NCBI GenBank assembly: GCA_903839955.1
Contig: CAIMEI010000091.1
Location: 1 to 7,452 of the forward strand
DNA length: 7,452 nucleotides
Source of the DNA: Candidatus Falkowiibacteriota bacterium
GTDB taxonomy: Bacteria; Patescibacteriota; Patescibacteriia; Patescibacteriales; UBA12465
Reading direction: 5' to 3'
The notes under the pieces are model-generated. The model saw only the letters and a program-made list of their open reading frames with translations, was not told the DNA's origin and ran no database searches. Shown piece after piece: positions 1 through 4,335 of the stretch. The position numbers were made by a program, and so were the translations under genes. How positions within the stretch are numbered: the first letter of the stretch is position 1; every line of letters starts with the position of its first letter.

Positions 1-465
1 AAAAATGAATCTTGGCTAAATAACTTTGACCAGCGTTTCGTTGATTTCTTCACCGAACACATCGGCTTGGATTTTGCCAAGGTGGAAGATTTCTTTACAG
101 TTTATGTAAGCTCCAAAATTGAAAATCCCGCCCAGGAAATAAGCCGTCGCACTATCATAACCAGACAGCTTAACGAATTAGAAAAAATCGAAATTCACCA
201 GATTGGCGGAGATGATAAAATCATAGAAATCTCCACCTCTCATTCTGCGCCTTGCTTCACTTTCAAAGTCGGGATTGCCACGGAAACCATCATCAAAGGG
301 GAGGCCAAGACCATGAAAGGCTTCATCGCTGAAGTCTTATATTGCGACCAAATGAAAAAATTCAGCCCGGTAAGTTATCCGAGCCTGGAAAATTGGCAAA
401 AAGCCAAGATGGTAAAAATAACATTTGGCGATGACGACCTAATCGGCGTCATGGAAAAACTTTAA
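1..465 (+). CDS. Hypothetical protein, 5' end outside window
   Basis: The reading frame is open from base 1 and ends at TAA 463-465, so at least 154 residues are visible and the true start lies upstream of the window or at its edge. A TTG at 67 could be taken as a start, but the frame continues unbroken before it with protein-like sequence (KNESWLNNFDQRFVDFF), so the internal start is unlikely. The product is soluble-looking and mixed alpha/beta: no signal peptide or membrane helix is visible in the part seen. I recognise no family or catalytic motif. A 6-bp hairpin and a terminator follow at once, so this gene closes its transcript. It is the first of a row of small orphan genes on this strand. 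That it is a real gene is fairly sure; its function is unknown. Confidence 0.75.
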   Translation, partial: KNESWLNNFDQRFVDFFTEHIGLDFAKVEDFFTVYVSSKIENPAQEISRRTIITRQLNELEKIEIHQIGGDDKIIEISTSHSAPCFTFKVGIATETIIKGEAKTMKGFIAEVLYCDQMKKFSPVSYPSLENWQKAKMVKITFGDDDLIGVMEKL

Positions 466-486
466 GCCTTGCTAAATAGCAAGCAG

Positions 487-518
487 AAAAGCCGTTGAAT
501 TAATTTCAGCGGCTTTTT
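487..518 (+). terminator. Intrinsic terminator of the first gene
   Basis: A 13-bp stem pairs AAAAGCCG at 487-494 with CGGCTTTT at 510-517, and its inner part TGAA/TTCA continues the helix across one T-G wobble. The loop is TTAAT. T514-518 form the end of the stem and the T-run. A second small hairpin lies just before it: CTTGCT (468-473), loop AAAT, AGCAAG (478-483), starting 3 bases after the stop codon. Confidence 0.85.
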
Positions 519-531
519 AACTGGTAAAAAC

Positions 532-567
532 CATAACGTTGACAAAAATAAACAGTTGTGCTAAATT
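532..567 (+). promoter_or_regulatory. Sigma-70-type promoter P1 (AAAATAA-spacer family)
   Basis: The -35 box TTGACA is at 539-544 and the -10 box TAAATT at 562-567, with a 17-base spacer. TGC directly before the -10 gives an extended -10 element. The spacer begins AAAATAA and has GTG before its last base, as in the promoters at 1017 and 2401. The stretch from CATAAC (532-537) through AAAATAA (551) matches the promoter at 2394-2413 in 19 of 20 bases. The predicted transcript begins near 574, leaving a leader of about 20 bases. A small palindrome TGGT-AAAA-ACCA (522-533) overlaps its upstream edge. Confidence 0.85.
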
Positions 568-592
568 CTAATTGTTTTAAAAACTGAATAAA

Positions 593-937
593 ATGGCAAA
601 TGCAAAAAGACAAACGAGCCTTAGCCTCCAAGAAGTGCTGAGCTTATTAAAAGGAAATATCAGAAACGGTCATTACCCACGCTGTTTACTGATTAATGAA
701 CTGGGAACAATTGTTTCCACCGGCGGGCAAGATGAAGAAAACCAGGGTCGAGACTTCTTAGTTTCCTTGCTGTCCGCAGAAGTATCGACGGACCGTGCTG
801 TCGCTTATTCCTATTTGGCAATCAACAAGGAATGGGCTTCGGAAAATCAGGAAATTTTGGATAAATTCCGTGAAGAGCCAAGGAATGTGGACATGATGGA
901 TAATATTGATAAATCTATCGCTAAATTCCTAGCCTGA
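593..937 (+). CDS. Orphan hypothetical protein, 114 aa
   Basis: The ATG at 593 lies 25 bases after the -10 box of P1, which supports this start; the gene ends at TGA 935-937. The 114-aa product has no signal peptide or membrane segment. Its N-terminus (SLSLQEVLSLLKG) looks helical, a strand-like segment follows (PRCLLINELGTIVSTGG, about 29-45), and the rest is mostly helical and acidic, ending in DNIDKSIAKFLA. I recognise no family and no catalytic residues. It sits alone between P1 and a terminator, so it is transcribed on its own. No Shine-Dalgarno sequence precedes the start: the leader is TTTTAAAAACTGAATAAA. The strong promoter suggests high expression, which is an inference. Confidence 0.75.
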   Translation: MANAKRQTSLSLQEVLSLLKGNIRNGHYPRCLLINELGTIVSTGGQDEENQGRDFLVSLLSAEVSTDRAVAYSYLAINKEWASENQEILDKFREEPRNVDMMDNIDKSIAKFLA

Positions 938-967
938 GCCAAAAACCTTGATTTTGGGCGAGAAAAT

Positions 968-1008
968 AAAATAGGCGAATTCGCAGACTAGCGATTAGCC
1001 TATTTTTT
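968..1008 (+). terminator. Intrinsic terminator after the 114-aa gene
   Basis: AAATAGGC pairs with GCCTATTT, and an inner helix (AAT..CGC with GCGATT) extends it around the loop AGACTA. The T-run is at 1003-1008. A weaker hairpin, CCAAAA (939-944) with TTTTGG (952-957), stands between the stop codon and the terminator. This repeats the small-hairpin-then-terminator layout seen after the first gene. Confidence 0.8.
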
Positions 1009-1016
1009 ATTTGTCC

Positions 1017-1045
1017 TTGACGAAAATAAATAGTCGTGATAATGT
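1017..1045 (+). promoter_or_regulatory. Sigma-70-type promoter P2 (AAAATAA-spacer family)
   Basis: The -35 box TTGACG is at 1017-1022, followed by a 17-base spacer that begins AAAATAA and ends GTGA, then TAATGT at 1040-1045. An alternative -10, GATAAT at 1038-1043, would give a 15-base spacer. I prefer the 17-base alignment because it lines up with P1 and P3. It starts only 9 bases after the preceding terminator. Transcription would begin near 1052 and give a leader of about 104 bases. Confidence 0.75.
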
Positions 1046-1060
1046 TTTCCCATCAAGAAC

Positions 1061-1072
1061 GCTCCTTAAAAA
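1061..1072 (+). promoter_or_regulatory. Shared leader box GCTCCTTAAAAA
   Basis: This 12-base element lies 15 bases after the -10 of P2. The same element with one change, GCCCCTTAAAAA, occurs at 2447-2458, 17 bases after the -10 of P3. P1 has a shorter match, TTTTAAAAA, at 575-583. The position shortly after the transcription start and before the leader hairpins suggests a functional leader element. Its role is unknown, and two copies could be coincidence. Confidence 0.35.
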
Positions 1073-1077
1073 CCAGC

Positions 1078-1139
1078 TTAATTCGATTAATTATCGAGTT
1101 CACCGCTCTCTTGGCGACCTCGACAATTAATCGAATTAA
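1078..1139 (+). repeat. 21-bp inverted repeat (leader hairpin)
   Basis: The left arm at 1078-1098 begins TTAATTCGATTAATT and ends ATCGAG. The right arm at 1119-1139 is its reverse complement except for one A-C mismatch (1093/1124). The loop is 20 bases (1099-1118). It lies wholly in the predicted 5' leader of the following gene, ending 16 bases before the ATG. No T-run follows, so it is not a terminator. It could fold in the mRNA or, as DNA, bind a dimeric regulator; each arm is also nearly palindromic by itself (TTAATTCGATTAA). Confidence 0.85.
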
Positions 1140-1155
1140 CAAACAAAAAAATAGC

Positions 1156-2259
1156 ATGGAAACTAAAAAAATAATAATCCAAAATTCTCAAGGAGAAAAT
1201 TTGGACGTAGTGATTTCCGGCGATCAAAAAAAGCCGGCGCTGGTTTTGGTCCACGATTTGGGCTTGAACAAAAACAAAGAAATCAACCTCTTTGTGGGCG
1301 TCAACGATGCCCTGAAGTATTATTTCACCATTATCCGCTTCGATTTTTCCGGTTACGGACTAAGCGAAGGGAAACAAGAAGATTCTTGCCTGAGCAAGAT
1401 GACTGACGATTTGCGCGCAGTAGTTGAGTATGCCAAAAATGGCTATCAACGCGTCTCTGTTATTGCTCATGGTCTGGGAACATTAGTGGTGAGCAATTTG
1501 CTATCCAGGGAAATTGAAAGAGTTGCGTTTACTTCCCCTCCGGAAAATAAGGCGGCTCTCCTGATTAAAAATCTTCAGGAGCGCATCCAGAAAAACGGCG
1601 GCGAAGTCAATGAAAACGGCGTCAGCATTTACCCCCGCACAAGCGGTGAAGTACAGAGGATCGGTCCAAAATTCTGGCAAGATCTTCGTGATTTCGACCC
1701 AGTAAGACAAACCAAGAAACTGTCCCTGCATTCATCGTTAGCGATTTTTGAAGCGCAAGACGATGAAATAACCAGTGAACAAGACTGGAAAGATCTATAC
1801 CGCGGCTTGGGAATAATTTGCTCCTCTCTTCCCGGCGATCACAATTTCACCGACGGAAAAGATCGTAAAAAATTAATCGCCGACATCAAAACTTTTTTGG
1901 ATAACTCCAAGAGGGTAATGATTACCTACCCAGCAAACAAAGAAGAAGACTTTGTCAGGGTGAAAAGGATTATTAAGGAGAACTCACGCCTCAGGGAACT
2001 GATGCCCTTCTCACATTTCGACTTGCTACACTTTCCTTTTTTCTATTGGCGACAATGCCTAACGGCAGACAACGCCAAGGAGAAAATAGAAGAAAGATTG
2101 ATCAAAGAGTTTGGCGAGAACGAGGAGCTATGGCATTACGGCCAAAGCTTGGCGGAAGAAACCAAGTTTTTGATTGAACTGTCAAAAAAAGCAGGGATTC
2201 AGAATATCGGCAAGACGCCAGAGATGCTTGTCTTGTTGACGGAATATTTGGGAATTTAA
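1156..2259 (+). CDS. Alpha/beta hydrolase-like domain lacking its nucleophile, fused to a DUF4406/DUF7768-like domain
   Basis: This is a 367-aa protein. The frame is open upstream to a GTG at 1036, but that codon and the next ATG (1042) lie inside promoter P2, so the ATG at 1156 is chosen; the predicted transcript starts near 1052. Residues about 5-250 follow an alpha/beta hydrolase: strand and oxyanion turn LVLVHDLG (29-36), the D-x-x-G-x-G-x-S loop RFDFSGYGLSEG (61-72), the nucleophile elbow AHGLG (104-108), the acid loop EAQDDEIT (D202/D203) and GDHNF with H229. The elbow normally reads G-x-S-x-G; here residue 106 is Gly (codon GGT), so the triad has acid and histidine but no nucleophile. 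Residues about 253-367 (VMITYPANKEED... ELWHYG... IELSKKAGI) resemble the nucleoside 2-deoxyribosyltransferase-like DUF4406/DUF7768 group by eye. In that group a Glu is expected where Leu339 stands. There is no signal peptide, so it is probably cytoplasmic. The hydrolase fold is fairly sure; the second domain less so. Confidence 0.85.
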   Translation: METKKIIIQNSQGENLDVVISGDQKKPALVLVHDLGLNKNKEINLFVGVNDALKYYFTIIRFDFSGYGLSEGKQEDSCLSKMTDDLRAVVEYAKNGYQRVSVIAHGLGTLVVSNLLSREIERVAFTSPPENKAALLIKNLQERIQKNGGEVNENGVSIYPRTSGEVQRIGPKFWQDLRDFDPVRQTKKLSLHSSLAIFEAQDDEITSEQDWKDLYRGLGIICSSLPGDHNFTDGKDRKKLIADIKTFLDNSKRVMITYPANKEEDFVRVKRIIKENSRLRELMPFSHFDLLHFPFFYWRQCLTADNAKEKIEERLIKEFGENEELWHYGQSLAEETKFLIELSKKAGIQNIGKTPEMLVLLTEYLGI

Positions 2260-2332
2260 ATTGGAGGAATGGAAAGAACCCTGCATTACCTATTAACTCT
2301 CAAATAGGGGCGACGGGCACTCATAAAAACCT

Positions 2333-2361
2333 AAAGGCCGGAATTCGTTTCGGTCTTTTTT
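2333..2361 (+). terminator. Intrinsic terminator after the hydrolase-like gene
   Basis: An 11-bp stem pairs AAAGGCCGGAA (2333-2343) with TTTCGGTCTTT (2348-2358), including two G-T wobbles, around a TTCG tetraloop. The run of T continues to 2361. The 73 bases between the stop codon and this stem hold nothing I can assign. Confidence 0.85.
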
Positions 2362-2370
2362 ATTTTATTG

Positions 2371-2390
2371 GCCAATTTTAGCCAATTTAC
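2371..2390 (+). repeat. Tandem 10-base repeat upstream of P3
   Basis: GCCAATTTTA is followed directly by GCCAATTTAC, 10 bases upstream of the -35 box of P3. The 10-base period places both copies on the same DNA face. This could be an activator site or an UP-like A/T element. A looser GCCAAATTGCCAAAG stands at 3541-3555, where it overlaps the -35 of the methyltransferase promoter. Only two copies are present, so support is weak. Confidence 0.4.
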
Positions 2391-2393
2391 CAG

Positions 2394-2429
2394 CATAACC
2401 TTGACAAAAATAAGTTAGCGTGATATAAT
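2394..2429 (+). promoter_or_regulatory. Consensus sigma-70-type promoter P3
   Basis: The -35 TTGACA (2401-2406) and -10 TATAAT (2424-2429) both match the consensus exactly, with a 17-base spacer and an extended -10 (TGA before TATAAT). The spacer begins AAAATAA and ends GTGA, as in P2. CATAAC at 2394-2399 repeats the upstream flank of P1. Transcription would begin near 2436, giving a leader of about 113 bases that holds the box at 2447-2458 and the hairpin at 2481-2524. Confidence 0.92.
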
Positions 2430-2446
2430 TAGCGGGAGTAGTTTTT

Positions 2447-2458
2447 GCCCCTTAAAAA
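2447..2458 (+). promoter_or_regulatory. Shared leader box GCCCCTTAAAAA
   Basis: This is the second copy of the box at 1061-1072, identical in 11 of 12 bases and at nearly the same distance from its -10. The surrounding TTTTTGCCCCTTAAAAA could form a weak A/T stem. The function is unknown. Confidence 0.35.
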
Positions 2459-2480
2459 GACAATTTCTGTTAAAAATTTG

Positions 2481-2524
2481 CTGGATTGCTTGAATCGCCT
2501 ACCCTGGCGCTTGAAGCAATTCAG
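2481..2524 (+). repeat. 19-bp inverted repeat (leader hairpin)
   Basis: The arms at 2481-2499 and 2506-2524 pair over 19 positions, with two mismatches (2492/2513 and 2495/2510) and one G-T wobble, around the 6-base loop TACCCT. The base of the stem is CTGGATTGCTT with AAGCAATTCAG. It ends 24 bases before the ATG at 2549 and has no T-run, so it is not a terminator. Its sequence is unrelated to the hairpin at 1078-1139, but it holds the same place in the leader. Confidence 0.85.
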
Positions 2525-2548
2525 TATAAATTAAAAATAGAAATTAAC

Positions 2549-3094
2549 ATGAGAAAATTAGGAAAACCCGTTTATTTTATTTTGCTTAGCCAGACTTTCA
2601 TCGATTACATGATTCCTTCGGAATCTCTCCGCTGGAGCATCAAAACTTTCAATTCCAAAACTCTATCTGCTTATTGCAAGAAAGGGTTTAAGAGCGACAA
2701 CCAGCATGGCTTCGTCGTCACTGGTCTCAATATTGACTGGGATGAAAATATGCCGGCCGAAAAAATCTTAAGCGCGCCGCCGGAAAAAAATCCAATTGAA
2801 ATGGTTTTCTGCGATAAAGCGCTTTATCTGCAGATTTTTAGGAACCTGCCGGGATGCTGCTTAATAGAAGCGGAGTATTACGGAAAAATAACCGTCATTG
2901 GGACTGGGGGCGAGTCGCCCATTAAAGGCCTTTACGCTTCAGCGATTAAAAAAGTGCTAAAAACCGACGAAGTCGCCAAAATAGAAAAATTGGCTTACTT
3001 GTTCAAGAAAATGGACCTAAAAAAAGAAAATCAAATCATTGATGACTTAATAATTAAAGTTAAAGAACACATTGAAAACACGAAAAATAATTAG
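2549..3094 (+). CDS. Orphan hypothetical protein, 181 aa
   Basis: The ATG at 2549 is chosen. The frame extends back to a TTG at 2486, but that codon lies inside the left arm of the leader hairpin, and the stretch between encodes no convincing protein. The gene ends at TAG 3092-3094. The 181-aa product begins MRKLGKPVYFILLSQTF, a short hydrophobic strand rather than a signal peptide. The middle is mixed alpha/beta, with GKITVIGTGGESPIKGLYASAI near 119-140, and the C-terminus (about 145-181) is lysine-rich and helical. I recognise no family. It is the first gene of a two-gene operon: the next start is 2 bases after the stop, which points to translational coupling and a shared process or complex. 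Confidence 0.8.
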   Translation: MRKLGKPVYFILLSQTFIDYMIPSESLRWSIKTFNSKTLSAYCKKGFKSDNQHGFVVTGLNIDWDENMPAEKILSAPPEKNPIEMVFCDKALYLQIFRNLPGCCLIEAEYYGKITVIGTGGESPIKGLYASAIKKVLKTDEVAKIEKLAYLFKKMDLKKENQIIDDLIIKVKEHIENTKNN

Positions 3095-3096
3095 TG

Positions 3097-3480
3097 ATGA
3101 AAAAAGTATTTTTAGTTTATGGTCAAAAAGGCCAACAAAAAACTGACGCCTTGGCCGGTTTTCCGATACTACTAGAGGAACGCAATAAGGGGTCGCTATT
3201 TTTTGAAGTTGAGGCCACCGGAACTTGCCACGAGGCTCTAGACAAAACTTTAAACGCCATCCGAGATAACGGAAAAGATTACGTCAATATGATAGTTGTT
3301 TATTCAGGGGAAAATACCTATCTCCTGGAAGACAATCTTCCCTGCGGTAAAGTCAACTTTGATTTACTCAAAGAAAAACTATGCGAGGTAATTGGCGGCA
3401 ACAACACTCTCCTAAAAAACGAATTAATGAGCCGAATGCTCATCGGCGCAATCACCGAAATAACCAGTGATTATTTTTAA
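3097..3480 (+). CDS. Orphan hypothetical protein, 127 aa, coupled to upstream gene
   Basis: The start is ATG 3097, two bases after the upstream TAG; a GTG at 3094 overlaps that stop and would add one residue. The 127-aa product opens with a strand (MKKVFLVYGQKG), followed by strand-like SLFFEVEATG (about 37-46), a helix (HEALDKTLNAIRDNG), strand MIVVYSGENTYLL and a C-terminal helical region. It looks like a small alpha/beta domain without membrane segments. MKKVFLVYGQKGQQ vaguely suggests a nucleotide-binding start, but no complete P-loop is present. I recognise no family. It has no Shine-Dalgarno sequence and probably depends on ribosomes finishing the upstream gene. Confidence 0.8.
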   Translation: MKKVFLVYGQKGQQKTDALAGFPILLEERNKGSLFFEVEATGTCHEALDKTLNAIRDNGKDYVNMIVVYSGENTYLLEDNLPCGKVNFDLLKEKLCEVIGGNNTLLKNELMSRMLIGAITEITSDYF

Positions 3481-3500
3481 TAAATCGCGCCTTACACTAC

Positions 3501-3535
3501 AAAAGAGTCGAAAAATTTCGGCTCTTTTCTATTTT
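3501..3535 (+). terminator. Intrinsic terminator of the two-gene operon
   Basis: AAAAGAGTCGAAA (3501-3513) pairs with TTTCGGCTCTTTT (3516-3528) over 13 positions with one T-G wobble, and the T-rich tail CTATTTT follows. It ends the two-gene transcript. Confidence 0.85.
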
Positions 3536-3546
3536 TAGGGGCCAAA

Positions 3547-3575
3547 TTGCCAAAGGCACCAAGAAGGCCTAGAAT
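3547..3575 (+). promoter_or_regulatory. Promoter of the methyltransferase gene
   Basis: The -35 TTGCCA (3547-3552) and -10 TAGAAT (3570-3575) are separated by 17 bases. The predicted start near 3582 leaves a leader of about 17 bases. It lacks the AAAATAA/GTG spacer features of P1-P3, so this gene may be outside that group. Confidence 0.6.
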
Positions 3576-3598
3576 AGAAACATAATAATTCATAATTT

Positions 3599-4285
3599 AT
3601 GCCGCAAAAAAGCGCTTGGGAAAAAGAATATCAGCAATCAATTTTGGTCACCGGCGACGACCGACCGCAAAACTTCCTGGTCCAATTCTTAAAGTATCTG
3701 AAAAAGGAGAAAAAACTGCCCATGGAAGATTTGGCAGTTCTTGATTTGGGCTGTGGAACGGGCCGTAATAGCAATTACTTGGCTCAGCGAGGAAATACCG
3801 TCTGCGGTCTGGACATCGCCGAGAACGCCCTGCAAACGGCCACAGCGCGGGCCAAAAAGCTTGGGCTGGAAGTGGAATACCGTAAGCAAAGCATCGGCCG
3901 CCCCCTGCTATTCGGCGAAGCGCATTTTGACCTGATCCTGGACATCACCACTTCCAATTCTCTCAAAAGCAGTGAACGCGAAGTTTATCTCAAAGAAGTG
4001 AGCCGCGTCCTCAAACCCGGCGGCTTCTTCATTCTGCGCGCCCTTTGCAAGGATGGCGACCAGAATGCCCAAAACCTCCTCAAATCCAGCCCGGGCGGTG
4101 AATTGGATACTTATTATCTTAAAGACCTGAAACTCACCGAGCGGGTTTTCAGCGAGAAGGATCTGAAAGATTTATACGGCCGCTACTTTGTTTTTGATAA
4201 GCTCGCCAAAGACGTCGGCTACCCGCAGATGAAGGGCGTGACCTACAAGCGCAAATACTGGCTAGCAATCTTGCGGAAAAAATAA
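3599..4285 (+). CDS. Class I SAM-dependent methyltransferase
   Basis: This 228-aa protein transfers a methyl group from S-adenosylmethionine; the acceptor cannot be told from sequence. The Rossmann-fold signatures are clear: motif I VLDLGCGTGRNSNYLA (47-62), an acidic residue at the end of the second strand in GLDIAENAL (D72), the motif IV region FDLILDITTSNSL (110-122), and the LKPGGFFIL turn (138-146). This matches the Methyltransf_11/25 type and its usual length. The C-terminal third (about 150-228) is charged, contains YLKDLKLTERVFSEKDLKDLY, and is likely where acceptor specificity lies. No signal peptide is present, so it is cytoplasmic. ATG 3599 fits the promoter at 3547-3575, and motif I lies at its usual distance from this start. 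It is a single-gene unit facing the minus-strand surface locus. Confidence 0.93.
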   Translation: MPQKSAWEKEYQQSILVTGDDRPQNFLVQFLKYLKKEKKLPMEDLAVLDLGCGTGRNSNYLAQRGNTVCGLDIAENALQTATARAKKLGLEVEYRKQSIGRPLLFGEAHFDLILDITTSNSLKSSEREVYLKEVSRVLKPGGFFILRALCKDGDQNAQNLLKSSPGGELDTYYLKDLKLTERVFSEKDLKDLYGRYFVFDKLAKDVGYPQMKGVTYKRKYWLAILRKK

Positions 4286-4298
4286 ATTTCACCAAAAA

Positions 4299-4332
4299 CA
4301 AAACCCCGGCTTCTTGAAAGTCGGGGTTTTTG
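4299..4332. terminator. Bidirectional intrinsic terminator between convergent genes
   Basis: CCCCGGCTT (4304-4312) pairs with AAGTCGGGG (4318-4326), with one G-T wobble and the loop CTTGA. The stem is flanked by AAAA on the left and TTTTT on the right, so either strand reads a stem followed by a T-run. It sits between the methyltransferase stop (4285) and the minus-strand stop (4336) and serves both. Confidence 0.9.
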
Positions 4333-4335
4333 TGA

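Noticed and set aside
935..990. TGA read as glycine, as in Gracilibacteria/Absconditabacteria, extending the 114-aa protein
   Set aside because: No long gene here has an internal TGA, the 559-aa gene also ends in TGA, and the hairpins follow directly after the stop. The standard code is sufficient.
1078..1139. Inverted repeat as a transcription terminator or insertion-element end
   Set aside because: No T-run follows either arm, and no transposase or target duplication is visible around it.
1036..1155. 40-codon N-terminal extension of the hydrolase-like gene from GTG 1036 or ATG 1042
   Set aside because: Both codons lie within promoter P2, upstream of the predicted transcription start, and the extension would be encoded by the inverted repeat. 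ATG 1156 fits better.
2261..2307. Micro-ORF of 12 codons (ATG 2269) after GGAGG
   Set aside because: GGAGG is only one base from the ATG, which is too close, and it stands just after the stop of the previous gene without its own promoter.
2486..2548. TTG start at 2486 for the 181-aa gene
   Set aside because: It falls inside the left arm of the leader hairpin, and the 21 added residues look unlike the rest; the ATG at 2549 starts a normal strand.
1..3480. CRISPR array, tRNA, rRNA or prophage/defence operon among the small orphan genes
   Set aside because: There are no regularly spaced repeats, no cloverleaf sequence, and no nuclease, integrase, helicase or structural phage motifs. The NDT-like domain occurs in phages but is not enough on its own.
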